A stretch of DNA of 64,000 nucleotides from Sysuimicrobium calidum (GTDB lineage: Bacteria > Sysuimicrobiota > Sysuimicrobiia > Sysuimicrobiales > Sysuimicrobiaceae). Both the position numbers and the translations under genes were made by a program. This document shows, piece by piece, positions 35,361 to 44,341 of the stretch; position 1 is the first letter of the stretch, and each line of letters starts with the position of its first letter. The DNA lies in assembly GCA_031459935.1 (NCBI GenBank), contig JAVKHN010000005.1, positions 22,440 through 86,439 of the forward strand, given 5' to 3'. Below the pieces are notes generated by a model. The model saw only the letters and a list, made by a program, of their open reading frames with translations, had not been told where the DNA came from and did not search any database.

Positions 35361-36010
35361 TCGGGCACACGGGGCAGGAACCCGAAAGCACCGGTGATGG
35401 ACTTGCGGGGGAGAAGCGCGCCCGTGGGAGTGGCCCGCACGGGGATGCTGCAGGGTGCAAACGCTCGGAGGAGCGTCCGGTTCTCGCCCACCTCCCAGTC
35501 CAGAAATCCCGGGGCCATACGGGCGGAGAGGCGGCACCCTCTGGCGGCGGCCTCCCGCTGGAGGAACGCACGCAGCTGGGTGAGTCCGGTTTCGATGGCG
35601 GCCCACGCCGCGGCGTCCAGGAGCAGGGCCTCCACCGCGCGCCCCTCGCGGAGGCGCTGGCCCACCAAGCTCTCCAGCTCGCCCCCGATGGTGAGCACGA
35701 ACAGCGCTCCCTCCCGGGCTTCCCTCAGGATCCGGGCCAGGGCCCGGCTGCGGAAGAGGAGGTCCGCTCCGAACCGCACCTCTCCCGCCTCGGGATCTAG
35801 AACCTCCACGGGCCCGAGCCGCACCCAAGCCTGAGGGCGGATGCAGGAGGTGGCGAGCTCCGCCATCTGGGGGGCGAGCGCGCGGGCCTGTGGGCTAGCC
35901 TCCCGGTCTTTCCCCGCGTGCAGGAGCTTGAGGAGGATGGCGGGATCCACCCGTACCTCCAGCGGGAGTCGCTGAGGCGCGTCCGGGCGATCGGCGCGGG
36001 CGGAATGCAT
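35357..36010 (-). CDS. Methionine-synthase activation-domain-like protein
   Basis: The 217-residue product resembles the MetH reactivation domain as a free-standing protein. The C-terminal part RMAPGFLDWEVGENRTLL and GALLPRKSITGAFGFLP follows the conserved pattern (R-x-S/A-P-G-Y/F-x-D-W, then PRKS). Such proteins are often found next to corrinoid methyl-transfer genes. It is convergent with the methyltransferase gene, with a 4-base overlap. It may bind AdoMet and help keep a corrinoid protein in its active state; this is inference. Confidence 0.72.
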   Translation of the reverse strand: MHSARADRPDAPQRLPLEVRVDPAILLKLLHAGKDREASPQARALAPQMAELATSCIRPQAWVRLGPVEVLDPEAGEVRFGADLLFRSRALARILREAREGALFVLTIGGELESLVGQRLREGRAVEALLLDAAAWAAIETGLTQLRAFLQREAAARGCRLSARMAPGFLDWEVGENRTLLRAFAPCSIPVRATPTGALLPRKSITGAFGFLPRVPD

Positions 36011-36123
36011 GAATCGTCTCTGGGAGGATTCGCTGGGGAGCGGCGCGTTCCCTACGGGTTGCCCCGAACACGGCGGCCGATCGTATGATGGCGGGAGAAT
36101 CCGGTGGCGGCGCGAGGGACATC

Positions 36124-37992
36124 GTGGGTGAATCCAGGGCTGTGTGCGTGGCCTTCGAGGGCGAGCCGCCCAGGCGCGTGGCGGTCCCCCCGGGGACCAC
36201 CCTCCTGGAGGCTGCCCAGGTGGCGGGTGTTCCCATCGAGGCCACCTGCGGCGGCCGGGGCCGGTGCCGCAGCTGCCGGGTCCAGATCCGCACAGGATCT
36301 CCCCCTCCTCCCACTCTGGCGGACCGTCTCCAGCTGGGCGAGGACGAGATCCACGAGCGGTTCCGCCTCGCCTGCCAGGCTACGGTGTGGGAGGACGTGG
36401 GGGTGGCTGTGGCACCCCCACGGGAGGAGAGGGCTTTTCAGATCCTCACGGAGACCCGAGGAGCGGGGCTGGAGGCGCTGGACCCGGGAGTGCGGAAGAT
36501 CCTCGTGCGCGGCTTTTCGGAGGCCGTTCAAGAGGAGGCGGGGCGCGCCCGGATGGAGGAGGTGCTGCGGCAGCTCGCGCAGCCTGTGGAGCGCGTGGAG
36601 GTCGAGGCGGTGCGGAGCGTGGCGCGGCTTTTGCGTGAAGCGCCGGAGGCGGTGACTGCGGTGCTCTACGGAAACGATCTGCTCCAGGTGGAGGCCGAGG
36701 ACACCACGGGGGAGCTGTACGGGTTCGCGGTGGACATTGGCACCACCACCGTGGTGGGCTACCTGCTGGATCTGCGGGAAGGGGAGGTGCGCGCCACGGT
36801 GACCGCGTTGAATCCCCAGTCCAGCTACGGCGGGGATCTCATGTCCCGCATCGCCTTCGTCCAGCAGGAGCCGGGCAACGTCCGAAGGCTCCACACCCGG
36901 GCGATCCAGTGCGTGAACGGGCTTCTGGAGGAAGCGTGCCACAAGGCGGGCATCGCCCGGGATCGGATCTACAAGGTGGTGGTGGTGGGCAACACCATCA
37001 TGCACCACCTGTTCCTGGGGGTGGACCCGAGTTCCGTGGGGCGGGCGCCCTACCTTCCCCTGGTGCGTGCGCCGGTTCGGGTGCGGGCCCAGGAGCTCGG
37101 GCTACGGCTCCCCCCCCAGACCCCTGTGCTTCTGCTGCCCCTGGTGGCGGGGTTTGTGGGCGCGGATGCGGTGGGGATGGTGCTCGCGACCCGGATCTTC
37201 GAGGGCCAGCAGGTGCGGCTTGCCGTGGACATCGGCACAAACGCGGAGGTGGTCATCGGGTCCCGCGTGCGCCTCGCCGCATGCTCCGCCCCAGCCGGTC
37301 CCGCCCTGGAGGGCGCTCAGATCCGGTGGGGCATGCGGGCCGCGCAGGGAGCGGTGGACCGGGTCTGGATCGGGGAGGGGGTGCGCTACCGCGTGATCGG
37401 AGGGGGACCGCCCACCGGCATCTGCGGGTCTGGACTCGTGGACGCGGTGGCGGGATTGCTGGAGGTAGGGGTTCTGGAGCCTTCGGGCCGGCTGCTGGTG
37501 GATCCTCCCGCGCACCTGCCTGAGGCGGTGCGGAGGCGGGTGACGGTTCTCCCCGATGGACAGCCCGCCTTCGTCTTGGTCCCCCGGGAGGAGAGCGGGG
37601 CGGGAGAGGACATCGTGGTGACCCAGACGGACATCCGTCAGGTGCAGCTCGCCAAGGGCGCCATCCGCAGCGGGATCACGGTGGTGGAGCGCTACCTGGG
37701 GATAGAGGACCGGGACCTCGCGGGGGTGCTGCTCGCGGGGGCCTTCGGGAACTACCTGCATCTGCCCAGCGCCATCCGGATCGGCCTGATCCCGCCTCTC
37801 CCGCAGGATCGCATCGTCTATGTAGGGAACGCCGCGGGTTTGGGAGCGCAGCTCGCCCTGCTTTCGGAGCGAGAGGGCCGCCGCGCGGAGGAGCTGGCGC
37901 GCCGCATCGAGCACGTGCCCCTGGCGGCCCAGCCGGATTTCCACGAGGTCTTCCTCCGGTCCGTGCGATTCCCGGATTCGCCCACCTCCTGA
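36124..37992 (+). CDS. Corrinoid activation protein, [2Fe-2S] and ASKHA domains (RACo-like)
   Basis: The product is about 622 residues. The N-terminal ferredoxin domain binds a [2Fe-2S] cluster through C42, C48, C51 and C84 (CGGRGRCRSC and LACQ). A linker domain leads to the ASKHA ATPase domain, with VDIGTTTVVGYLLD and later VDIGTNAEVVIG and GICGSGLVDAV. RACo reduces the inactive Co(II) corrinoid to Co(I) with ATP. A -10-like TATGAT covers the upstream ATG at 36085, so GTG at 36124, preceded by GAGGG, is preferred. The distal part AGAFGNYLHLPSA is also conserved. Confidence 0.88.
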   Translation: MGESRAVCVAFEGEPPRRVAVPPGTTLLEAAQVAGVPIEATCGGRGRCRSCRVQIRTGSPPPPTLADRLQLGEDEIHERFRLACQATVWEDVGVAVAPPREERAFQILTETRGAGLEALDPGVRKILVRGFSEAVQEEAGRARMEEVLRQLAQPVERVEVEAVRSVARLLREAPEAVTAVLYGNDLLQVEAEDTTGELYGFAVDIGTTTVVGYLLDLREGEVRATVTALNPQSSYGGDLMSRIAFVQQEPGNVRRLHTRAIQCVNGLLEEACHKAGIARDRIYKVVVVGNTIMHHLFLGVDPSSVGRAPYLPLVRAPVRVRAQELGLRLPPQTPVLLLPLVAGFVGADAVGMVLATRIFEGQQVRLAVDIGTNAEVVIGSRVRLAACSAPAGPALEGAQIRWGMRAAQGAVDRVWIGEGVRYRVIGGGPPTGICGSGLVDAVAGLLEVGVLEPSGRLLVDPPAHLPEAVRRRVTVLPDGQPAFVLVPREESGAGEDIVVTQTDIRQVQLAKGAIRSGITVVERYLGIEDRDLAGVLLAGAFGNYLHLPSAIRIGLIPPLPQDRIVYVGNAAGLGAQLALLSEREGRRAEELARRIEHVPLAAQPDFHEVFLRSVRFPDSPTS

Positions 37993-38123
37993 CCGGTCTC
38001 CGGAAACCCGTCGCGCGAGGCCTTGTCTGGTAAATACCTCATATGCATGGTGTTACCCTAGATCTTGCTCAGGAAATTGCATATCATTGTTGTACAAACC
38101 AGGAGCATATTTGGTGAGCCCTG
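37993..38123. promoter_or_regulatory. AT-rich regulatory region before the GntR gene
   Basis: This 131-bp spacer is much richer in A/T than its surroundings. It holds the palindrome TTGTACAA (38090-38097), a shape seen in GntR-type operators, and the repeat CATATGCATG near 38040. It probably contains the promoter and the operator of the GntR-TauE operon; no -10/-35 pair stands out clearly. Confidence 0.45.
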
Positions 38124-38939
38124 TTGGAGGAGAGGGTAACCCTGGAGAAAGTCATCCAGGGGCTCCGGGAGGTCGTCCGGGAGTCAAGCCGGGTTCCCCG
38201 CTACGAGCGCCTGGCGGCGCACCTGGCGCGGAGGATTGAGGAGGGAGTCCTTTCCCCGGGGAGCGCCCTCCCACCCGAGCCGGACCTCGCCAGCCTGCTC
38301 GGGGTAAGCCGGCAGACCGTGAGCCAGGCGCTCGCGGCCCTGGCCCGGCGTGGGCTCGTGCGAAGGAAGCGGGGAGTGGGAACCTTCGTGGTCCCGCCGC
38401 CGGTTGAGCAGCCTCTCGGGAGCCTTTACAGCCTGCTGCGGACCCTCACCACCGAGGGGCGGACGGTCTCCACCCGGTTGCTCGGGTGGCGGGTCACCGT
38501 AGAGGACGAGGCCTCCTCTCTGTTAACCGGCAATCCGGAGGGGCTCGTATACGAGCTCACACGGCTCCGGCTGGTAGACGGGGAGCCCCTTGCCCTGGAG
38601 GTGATCTACCTGCCCGCAGCCTGCGCAGAGCGCCTCCCTCTCGACCGTTTGGCGCAGGCGCCCCTTTATGACCTCCTGCGGGAGCGGTGCGGGATCGTGG
38701 TGACGCACGGGGAGGAAACGCTGCAGCCGGTTGCCCTGGAGAGAGCCGCCGCGGCGCTTCTGGAGGTGGAGGCGGGAGCGCCTGCCTTTCTCGTGGAGCG
38801 TGTCGCTTACGCGGGGCCTGACCGCCCCGTGGAGCTGCGCCGCAGCCTCTTCCGGGGTGACCGCTATCGATTTCGGGTCCGGCTTGAGGGTCTCCTGACG
38901 GAGGTTCCGGACACTCCAGGGGCCGGAGGGGGGCGGTGA
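38124..38939 (+). CDS. GntR-family regulator with UTRA effector domain
   Basis: The 271-residue product has a GntR winged helix (about residues 25 to 95), with LPPEPDLASLLGVSRQTVSQALAAL, and a HutC-type UTRA domain (about 100 to 245). The UTRA pattern is LVYELTRLRLVDGEPLALEV. It probably senses a small molecule and controls the following TauE/SafE gene. The TTG at 38124 is the first in-frame start; the ribosome site is weak, so the exact start is uncertain. Confidence 0.85.
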   Translation: MEERVTLEKVIQGLREVVRESSRVPRYERLAAHLARRIEEGVLSPGSALPPEPDLASLLGVSRQTVSQALAALARRGLVRRKRGVGTFVVPPPVEQPLGSLYSLLRTLTTEGRTVSTRLLGWRVTVEDEASSLLTGNPEGLVYELTRLRLVDGEPLALEVIYLPAACAERLPLDRLAQAPLYDLLRERCGIVVTHGEETLQPVALERAAAALLEVEAGAPAFLVERVAYAGPDRPVELRRSLFRGDRYRFRVRLEGLLTEVPDTPGAGGGR

Positions 38940-38943
38940 GCCC

Positions 38944-39789
38944 GTGCTGAGCTTCGGCCTCTTCGTGGGAGGAATTTTTCTCGTCTCCGCGGTGGCCGGG
39001 CTGCTGGGCTCTCTCGTAGGCCTGGGGGGCGGTGTGCTCCTCATCCCGCTCCTCACCGTGGGGTTCGGGATGGACTTCCGGCTCGCGGTGGGGACCAGCA
39101 TCGTCTCCGTCATCGCCACGAGCAGCGGGGCCGCGGCCGCCTACCTCCGAGACCGGCTTACCAACCTGCGGGTGGGAGTCCTCCTGGAGCTCTGTACGAC
39201 GCTGGGAGCCATCAGCGGGGCCCTGCTCGCACCGCGCGTGCGGGAGACGGTCCTCTTTGTACTCTTCGGGAGTCTTCTCCTCCTCTCCATCGTGCCCACG
39301 GCCGCGAAGCTCGGGGAGGAGATCCCCCAGGGCGTCCGGAACGATGCCCTGGCCAGCTGGCTCCGGCTCGCCTCCTCCTACCCGGACCCCGCCACCGACA
39401 GCCCGGTCTCCTACCAGGTCACCCGCGTCCCGCTCGGGATGCTGATGATGTACGGCGCGGGGGTGGCTTCAGGACTGCTGGGAATCGGTTCCGGCGCGCT
39501 CAAGGTTCTGGCCATGGACACCGCCATGCGCCTTCCCCTGAAGGTAAGCACCGCCACCAGCAACTTCATGATTGGGGTCACCGCGGCTGCGAGCGCGGGG
39601 ATCTACTTCTGGCGCGGGGATATCCCGCCCCTCGTGGCCGCGCCCGTGGCCCTGGGGGTGCTCGTGGGCGCCACCGCAGGGGCGAGGTTGCTCGCACACT
39701 TGACCAACCGGACGGTGCGCTGGGTGTTCGTGCCGATCCTGGGGCTTGTGGCCGTGGAGATGATCCTGCGTGGGATCGGGGGGATGTAG
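38944..39789 (+). CDS. TauE/SafE-family anion exporter
   Basis: The 281-residue membrane protein has about eight hydrophobic segments and the internal duplication typical of TauE/SafE (formerly DUF81): GLLGSLVGLGGGVLLIPLL near residue 20 and GVASGLLGIGSGALKVLAM near residue 175. Members export sulfite, sulfoacetate or similar organic anions. GTG at 38944 lies four bases after the GntR stop, so the two are cotranscribed. Confidence 0.88.
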   Translation: MLSFGLFVGGIFLVSAVAGLLGSLVGLGGGVLLIPLLTVGFGMDFRLAVGTSIVSVIATSSGAAAAYLRDRLTNLRVGVLLELCTTLGAISGALLAPRVRETVLFVLFGSLLLLSIVPTAAKLGEEIPQGVRNDALASWLRLASSYPDPATDSPVSYQVTRVPLGMLMMYGAGVASGLLGIGSGALKVLAMDTAMRLPLKVSTATSNFMIGVTAAASAGIYFWRGDIPPLVAAPVALGVLVGATAGARLLAHLTNRTVRWVFVPILGLVAVEMILRGIGGM

Positions 39790-40176
39790 GTGAGAACCCG
39801 CTCCGCACTGGAGCGCATCGGCTTTCTCCTCCGGGCGGGGGTCGCGGTGGCCGGGGCTGTTCTGGTGCTGGGCCTCGTGGCCTTCTTCCTGTACGGTCCG
39901 CCGGGAGACCTTCCCCATCCCGAGCTCCTCCGGCACGGCGCCGCCACCACCCCTCTGCACCTCCTCCGCGGTCTTGCCCGCGGGGATCCCACGGCCATCC
40001 TCCAGCTGGGTCTCCTCCTGCTCATCCTGACACCGATCCTCCGGGTGGCCATGACCGTCTTTGTGTTCGCCGCGGAGGGCGACTGGATCTTTGTCAGCAT
40101 CGCCGCGGGGGTGCTGGTCCTCCTGCTCCTGGGCTTGGGGGGATTCGGTGGGGGGCTGCTCCCCATTTCCCCCTGA
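39790..40176 (+). CDS. DUF1634 membrane protein
   Basis: The 128-residue product has three hydrophobic segments and an arginine-rich N-terminus. DUF1634 genes frequently follow TauE/SafE genes, and this one starts immediately after the TauE stop. The conserved element LLLILTPILRVAMTVFVFA is visible. It may be an accessory subunit of the exporter. Confidence 0.78.
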   Translation: MRTRSALERIGFLLRAGVAVAGAVLVLGLVAFFLYGPPGDLPHPELLRHGAATTPLHLLRGLARGDPTAILQLGLLLLILTPILRVAMTVFVFAAEGDWIFVSIAAGVLVLLLLGLGGFGGGLLPISP

Positions 40177-40245
40177 TGCGGCCTTGTATGGAACGTGCGG
40201 GGCTGGGCAGAGGGTGCTGGGCGCAAATGGCAAGGAGGTCCGGCT

Positions 40246-41103
40246 ATGTCCGTAGAGCTCGTGCTGCTGGGAACCGGGGTCATCCGGCCGGATCCGGAAC
40301 GGTCCGGCCCCGCGACCCTCCTGCGGTTCGGCGAGGAACGCATCCTCGTGGACTGCGCGGAGGGCACCACCCTGCAGCTCCTGCGGGCGGGGATCCCGCC
40401 CCAACAGGTGAAGACCGTGTTCTTCACCCATCTGCACGCGGATCACATCCTCGGGTACCCCTACTTCGTGATCGCGGGCTGGAGCGACGGGCGCCGGGTC
40501 TTGCGGGTGTACGGTCCGCCGGGGACCGCCCGGATGCACGCCCTGCTCTTCGAGGAGCTCCTCGCGGAGGACCTGGCGTACCGGGTCTCCACGGGCCGTC
40601 CCCCGAACGGGTTGCTGCGGGACGTCGCGGTGCATGAGCTCTCCCCGGGGCCCGTGGGTTACCCCGGGGACGTCAAGGTCTTCGCCTTCGAGACCGTGCA
40701 CTCCGCCTGCAACCTCGCGTACCGGTTCGAGCACCCGGAGGGCTGCGTGGTGGTCTCCGGGGATACGGCGTATTTCGAGCCCCTCTCGGAGTTCGCCCGG
40801 GGCGCGGACGTCTTCGTTCTGGAGTGCTCCCTGGTGGAGGGGGCGCGGCGGACCGTCTACCGGGGTCCTGAGGGGGAGCGGGTCTGGCAGCACCTTCAGA
40901 CCCAGCACCTCACCGCGCGTGAGGCAGGCCTGCTGGCCCGATCCGCGGGAATTCCCCGGCTGGTGCTCAACCATCTTCCCCGCGGCGTGGACCCGGAGGA
41001 GATTGCCGCGGAGATTCGGACGGTGTACGATGGCGAGGTGATCGTGGGGGAGGACTTACTTGTGGTCCCCCTGCGGGGTTCGGTGCGCCGGAAGTCCGGA
41101 TGA
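40246..41103 (+). CDS. Metallo-beta-lactamase-fold hydrolase (RNase Z-like)
   Basis: The 285-residue product has the metal motif THLHADHILGY near residue 63, an Asp in SGDTAY near residue 174 and a late His in NHLPRGVD near residue 242. The layout matches RNase Z / arylsulfatase-like members of the fold. A tRNA 3'-processing or small-molecule esterase function is possible. AAGGAGGT lies six bases before the ATG. The stop overlaps the next gene's start (ATGA). Confidence 0.85.
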   Translation: MSVELVLLGTGVIRPDPERSGPATLLRFGEERILVDCAEGTTLQLLRAGIPPQQVKTVFFTHLHADHILGYPYFVIAGWSDGRRVLRVYGPPGTARMHALLFEELLAEDLAYRVSTGRPPNGLLRDVAVHELSPGPVGYPGDVKVFAFETVHSACNLAYRFEHPEGCVVVSGDTAYFEPLSEFARGADVFVLECSLVEGARRTVYRGPEGERVWQHLQTQHLTAREAGLLARSAGIPRLVLNHLPRGVDPEEIAAEIRTVYDGEVIVGEDLLVVPLRGSVRRKSG

Positions 41104-41609
41104 GGCTGGGGCGCGGGTGGGCGGTTTTTGTGGCCATTGTTCTCGGGGGCGGATTCGCAGGTACGTTTCGCCTCTAGAGCCCTGCGTTTCCCTACGGTGG
41201 CCGGATTCCAAGCGTGCACACCTGTGACGGCCGGGACGTCTCTCCGCCTCTCCGGTGGGAGGGAGCCCCACCGCAAACCCGCAGCTTCACCCTCATCCTG
41301 GAAGACCCCGATGCGCCGGGCGGGACCTTCACGCACTGGGTGCTCTTCGACATCCCAGTTCACCACACCGGGCTTCCCGAGGCACTGCCCGTGGGTCGGG
41401 TGGGCAGATCCGGAATCACGAGCTTCGGACGCACGGGCTACAAAGGCCCCTGTCCGCCGGGCGGAGTCCACCGGTACGTCTTCATCCTGTACGCCCTCAG
41501 CGTCCCGCGTCTGGGATTGCCGGAGGGAAGCCCTCGGAGTTCGGTGGAACGAGCCATGCGTTCTCGCGTGCTGGCTCAGGCGCGCTACATGGGCCGGTAC
41601 GGGCGATAA
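41100..41609 (+). pseudogene. PEBP/YbhB-family gene interrupted by an in-frame TAG
   Basis: A start coupled to the upstream gene at 41100 opens a frame that encodes a signal-like peptide, MRLGRGWAVFVAIVLGGGFA, up to a TAG at 41175-41177. The same frame continues after the TAG without another stop and gives a full phosphatidylethanolamine-binding protein domain: SPAFPYGGRIP, HTCDGRDVSPPLRW, EDPDAP and GPCPPGGVHRY. The family normally has an ordinary residue at that position. The gene is a recent pseudogene, an assembly error, or a readthrough case. A GTG at 41214 could restart translation but would lose the domain N-terminus. Confidence 0.75.
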
Positions 41610-41730
41610 GCGGAGAACAGGCATCCGCCGTCCCCCAATCCATCGTGGGCCAGGGGCTCCTGGGATCACGGACGCACCACCTGGCAGGAACCCGGCAGGA
41701 GGACGCGAATCCCTGTTTGGCAAACCGGCT

Positions 41731-42096
41731 ATGCCGCCTACTGCCATCAACCTGGGGATCACGAGCGCCCAGCGGCTTGTGGCCCTGCTGGTCCTCCACT
41801 TCCTCGAAGGGGCTTCGGGGCTCAGCGAGGCGGACCTCCTGCGGAGGATCCGGGAGCTGGGTGGGGAGGGGTTCTGGGTCCCCAACAAGGGCACGGTCTC
41901 CAAGGTGGTCCGGGGCCTCCTCGCGGAGGGCTACGTGGAGGGGCACTGGGTGAACCCCGAGGGCCGCCGGCGGTGGGCCCTCTCCATCACCGACGCGGGC
42001 CGCATCCACCTGCGGGTGCTGAAGCGGGAGTTCCGGAAGCGCCTGGACGCAGGCCGGCGGTTCTTCGACCGGACGGTGCGGGAGCTGTACGGCTGA
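41731..42096 (+). CDS. PadR/MarR-like winged-helix regulator
   Basis: The 121-residue product has a winged helix (about residues 12 to 90): SAQRLVALLVLHFLEG, then NKGTVSKVVRGLLAEGYVEG and RRRWALSITDAGRIHL. The last helix (ERKRL type) could form a dimer. The regulated gene is not clear; it lies just before the sigma-54-controlled receptor gene. ATG at 41731 has no strong ribosome site. Confidence 0.75.
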   Translation: MPPTAINLGITSAQRLVALLVLHFLEGASGLSEADLLRRIRELGGEGFWVPNKGTVSKVVRGLLAEGYVEGHWVNPEGRRRWALSITDAGRIHLRVLKREFRKRLDAGRRFFDRTVRELYG

Positions 42097-42127
42097 GGAG
42101 CCAACAGGCTAGCCCGCTCCGGGACCC

Positions 42128-42141
42128 GGCACGGAGTTTGC
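42128..42141 (+). promoter_or_regulatory. Sigma-54 promoter for the chemoreceptor gene
   Basis: The sequence CGGCACGGAGTTTGCAA contains GG (42128-42129) and GC (42140-42141) with exactly 10 bases between, the sigma-54 -24/-12 spacing. The predicted start lies about 30 bases before the GTG at 42183. Confidence 0.75.
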
Positions 42142-42182
42142 AACGCCTCCCTCCGGATCACGGTGGCAGAGGAGGGAGGAAC

Positions 42183-44258
42183 GTGCTGGCAAACCTTCGG
42201 GTGCCGGTGAAGCTCGCGATCCTGGGGGCCGCGGGGTTGGTCGTGAGCCTTGTGCTCGGGGCCCTGCGCCTCGCCTACGACGCGTCCGTGCTCGGCACCG
42301 CGCGGCGGGAGGCCGCGGGCGCGGAGGTCGTGGAGGCCCTGAGCTTCCTCTTCCAGCAGGTGGCCCTGCACCGGGGGCTCTCGGTGCAGCAGCTGAGTGG
42401 CCGGGACGTGGCCCACAAGCTCGCGCAGGCCCGGGAAGGAGTGGAGCGGACCCTGGAAGCGCTTGCGGCGCTGGACCGGCGGTACGGCGGGCAGCTGCGC
42501 ACCACGGAGGCCCTGGGGCGGATCCGGGAGGAGTGGAACCGGATCGTCTCCGACCTCCCGCGGCTCGGGGCAGACGAGAGTTTTGAGCGCCACTCCGCGC
42601 TCGTCCGCCGGATCCTCGATTTGATCTACCATGTGGGCGCCACCTCCGGCATCACCCTGGATCCGCACGCGGACGGCCTGTACCTGGGAAACGCGGTCCT
42701 GGAGCCGCTTCCGGAGGCCATCGAGGCCATGGGGAAGCTGCGGGCCCGGGGCGCTGGGATCCTCGCGCGGGGGCAGGCGAGCCCGGAGGAACGGGCGGAA
42801 CTGCAGGGGTGGGTCGAGGCCGTGCAGACCAACCAGGCGCACTTCGAGCGGCAGCTCGGCCTCGCGCAACAGGCCTCTGCGCGCATCCGGTCCGCCCTGG
42901 AGCCGAAGCTGGGACCGGCCCGGGAGCAGCTGGAGGGTTACCTCCGCGCCGCGGAGGACCGGATCGCCCGCGCGAATGCCTTCACCCTCACCCCGGATGA
43001 ATACTTCGCCCAGGCCACCCAGGCCATGGACGCTCAGTTCGAGCTGTTGCGGGAGGCCACCCGGGTGCTTCGGGAAGTCCTGCAGGCTCGCGCGGCGCAG
43101 GCCCGGGTGCGCATGCTCGGCATGAGTGGCTTCCTCACCCTGCTGCTCCTCGGCACCGCCCTGCTCGCCGTGCGCATCAGCCGCAACATCACCCGGTCCC
43201 TGGGGCAGGTGGTATCGGCCCTGGAGCGGGTGGGCCAAGGGGATCTCCAGGTGCGGCTGGAGGTGGGGGGCCGGGACGAGATCGCACAGGTGGCCGGGGC
43301 CTTCAACCGCATCGTCTCCTGGCTGCACGAGACCGTAGGCAGGGTGCACGGGGTCTCGAGCACCCTCACCGCCTCCGCGGAGGAGATGGCAGCTACCAGC
43401 GAGCAGACGAACCGCAGCGTCTCGGAGATCGCCACCGCAGTTCAAGGCGTCTCCCAGGGCGCGGAGGTACAGGCCCGGAAGGTGGGAGAGGTGGTGCAGG
43501 CCATCCAGCACACGACGCAGGCCCTGGAGGAAGCGGCCCGGGAGGCCGCGGACACCGCCCAGGCCGCTGACCAGGCGCGCTCAGCCGCGGCGCACGGCCG
43601 GGAGCAGGTGGAGGAGGCCCGGGCCGCCATGGCGGGGATCCGGGAGGCTGCGGAGGAGATGGGTCGGGTGATTGGGGCGCTCCAGGAGCGGGGTCGGAAC
43701 ATCGGGCGGATCGTGAAGTTGATCACGGAGATTGCGTCGCAGACGAACCTGCTGGCGCTCAATGCGGCGATCGAGGCGGCCCGGGCTGGGGAGCAGGGGC
43801 GTGGGTTTGCGGTGGTGGCGGAGGAGGTCCGGAAGCTGGCGCAGGAGAGCGCGCAGGCGGCGGAGCAGATCGCGGGGATTCTGGAGGAGATCCAGGGGGA
43901 GACCCAGCGGGCCGTGCAGGCCATGGAACAGGGCGCGCAGGAGGTGGCGTCCGGGGTGAGGCTCGTGGACGAGGCCGGAGAGGCCTTCCAGCGGATCCGC
44001 GCAAGCGTCCATGACGTCACCGCCCGGGTGGAAGGGATCTCCGCGGCCACCCAGCAGCTCGCGGCAAGCGCCCAGCAGATCGAGGGGATCGTAGCGCAGC
44101 TGCTGCAGCTCGCGCAGCAAAATAGCGCCTCCGCGGAGGAAGTGAGCGCGGCCACGGAGCAGATCTCCAGCAGCACCCGGGAGGTCTCCCACAGCGCCCA
44201 GCGCCTGGCTCAGGCGGCCGGAGCGCTGGAACGGCTCGTGGCCCGGTTCACGGTGTAG
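42183..44258 (+). CDS. Methyl-accepting chemotaxis protein
   Basis: The 691-residue receptor has an N-terminal membrane segment (residues 9 to 30), a long helical sensor region (about 35 to 300), a second membrane segment (about 312 to 332), a HAMP domain, and a signalling domain. The hairpin tip reads ASQTNLLALNAAIEAARAGEQGRGFAVVA near residue 515. The sensor region LFQQVALHRGLSVQQLSG resembles the nitrate/nitrite-sensing NIT domain, but this is weak. GTG at 42183 follows GGAGGGAGG. A sigma-54 promoter precedes it. Confidence 0.92.
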   Translation: MLANLRVPVKLAILGAAGLVVSLVLGALRLAYDASVLGTARREAAGAEVVEALSFLFQQVALHRGLSVQQLSGRDVAHKLAQAREGVERTLEALAALDRRYGGQLRTTEALGRIREEWNRIVSDLPRLGADESFERHSALVRRILDLIYHVGATSGITLDPHADGLYLGNAVLEPLPEAIEAMGKLRARGAGILARGQASPEERAELQGWVEAVQTNQAHFERQLGLAQQASARIRSALEPKLGPAREQLEGYLRAAEDRIARANAFTLTPDEYFAQATQAMDAQFELLREATRVLREVLQARAAQARVRMLGMSGFLTLLLLGTALLAVRISRNITRSLGQVVSALERVGQGDLQVRLEVGGRDEIAQVAGAFNRIVSWLHETVGRVHGVSSTLTASAEEMAATSEQTNRSVSEIATAVQGVSQGAEVQARKVGEVVQAIQHTTQALEEAAREAADTAQAADQARSAAAHGREQVEEARAAMAGIREAAEEMGRVIGALQERGRNIGRIVKLITEIASQTNLLALNAAIEAARAGEQGRGFAVVAEEVRKLAQESAQAAEQIAGILEEIQGETQRAVQAMEQGAQEVASGVRLVDEAGEAFQRIRASVHDVTARVEGISAATQQLAASAQQIEGIVAQLLQLAQQNSASAEEVSAATEQISSSTREVSHSAQRLAQAAGALERLVARFTV

Positions 44259-44270
44259 CGCCCGGCTTGC

Positions 44271-44284
44271 GGCACGGTTTTTGC
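44271..44284 (+). promoter_or_regulatory. Sigma-54 promoter for the sigma-54 activator gene
   Basis: CGGCACGGTTTTTGCAT has GG (44271-44272) and GC (44283-44284) exactly 10 bases apart. The predicted start is about 44296. This excludes the in-frame ATG at 44288 and supports the ATG at 44342. Confidence 0.78.
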
Positions 44285-44341
44285 ATAATGTTCGGACGCG
44301 AGCCCCCTTGGGATCCTCGCAACCGGAACGGATCGGGCGCG

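Noticed and set aside
41175..41177. TAG read as pyrrolysine or another special amino acid
   Set aside because: No pyl genes are visible, TAG is an ordinary stop for several genes here (for example cheW, flgC, fliG), and PEBP proteins do not use pyrrolysine.
44288..44290. ATG at 44288 as the start of the sigma-54 activator
   Set aside because: It lies between the sigma-54 -12 element and the predicted transcription start, so it would not be in the mRNA.
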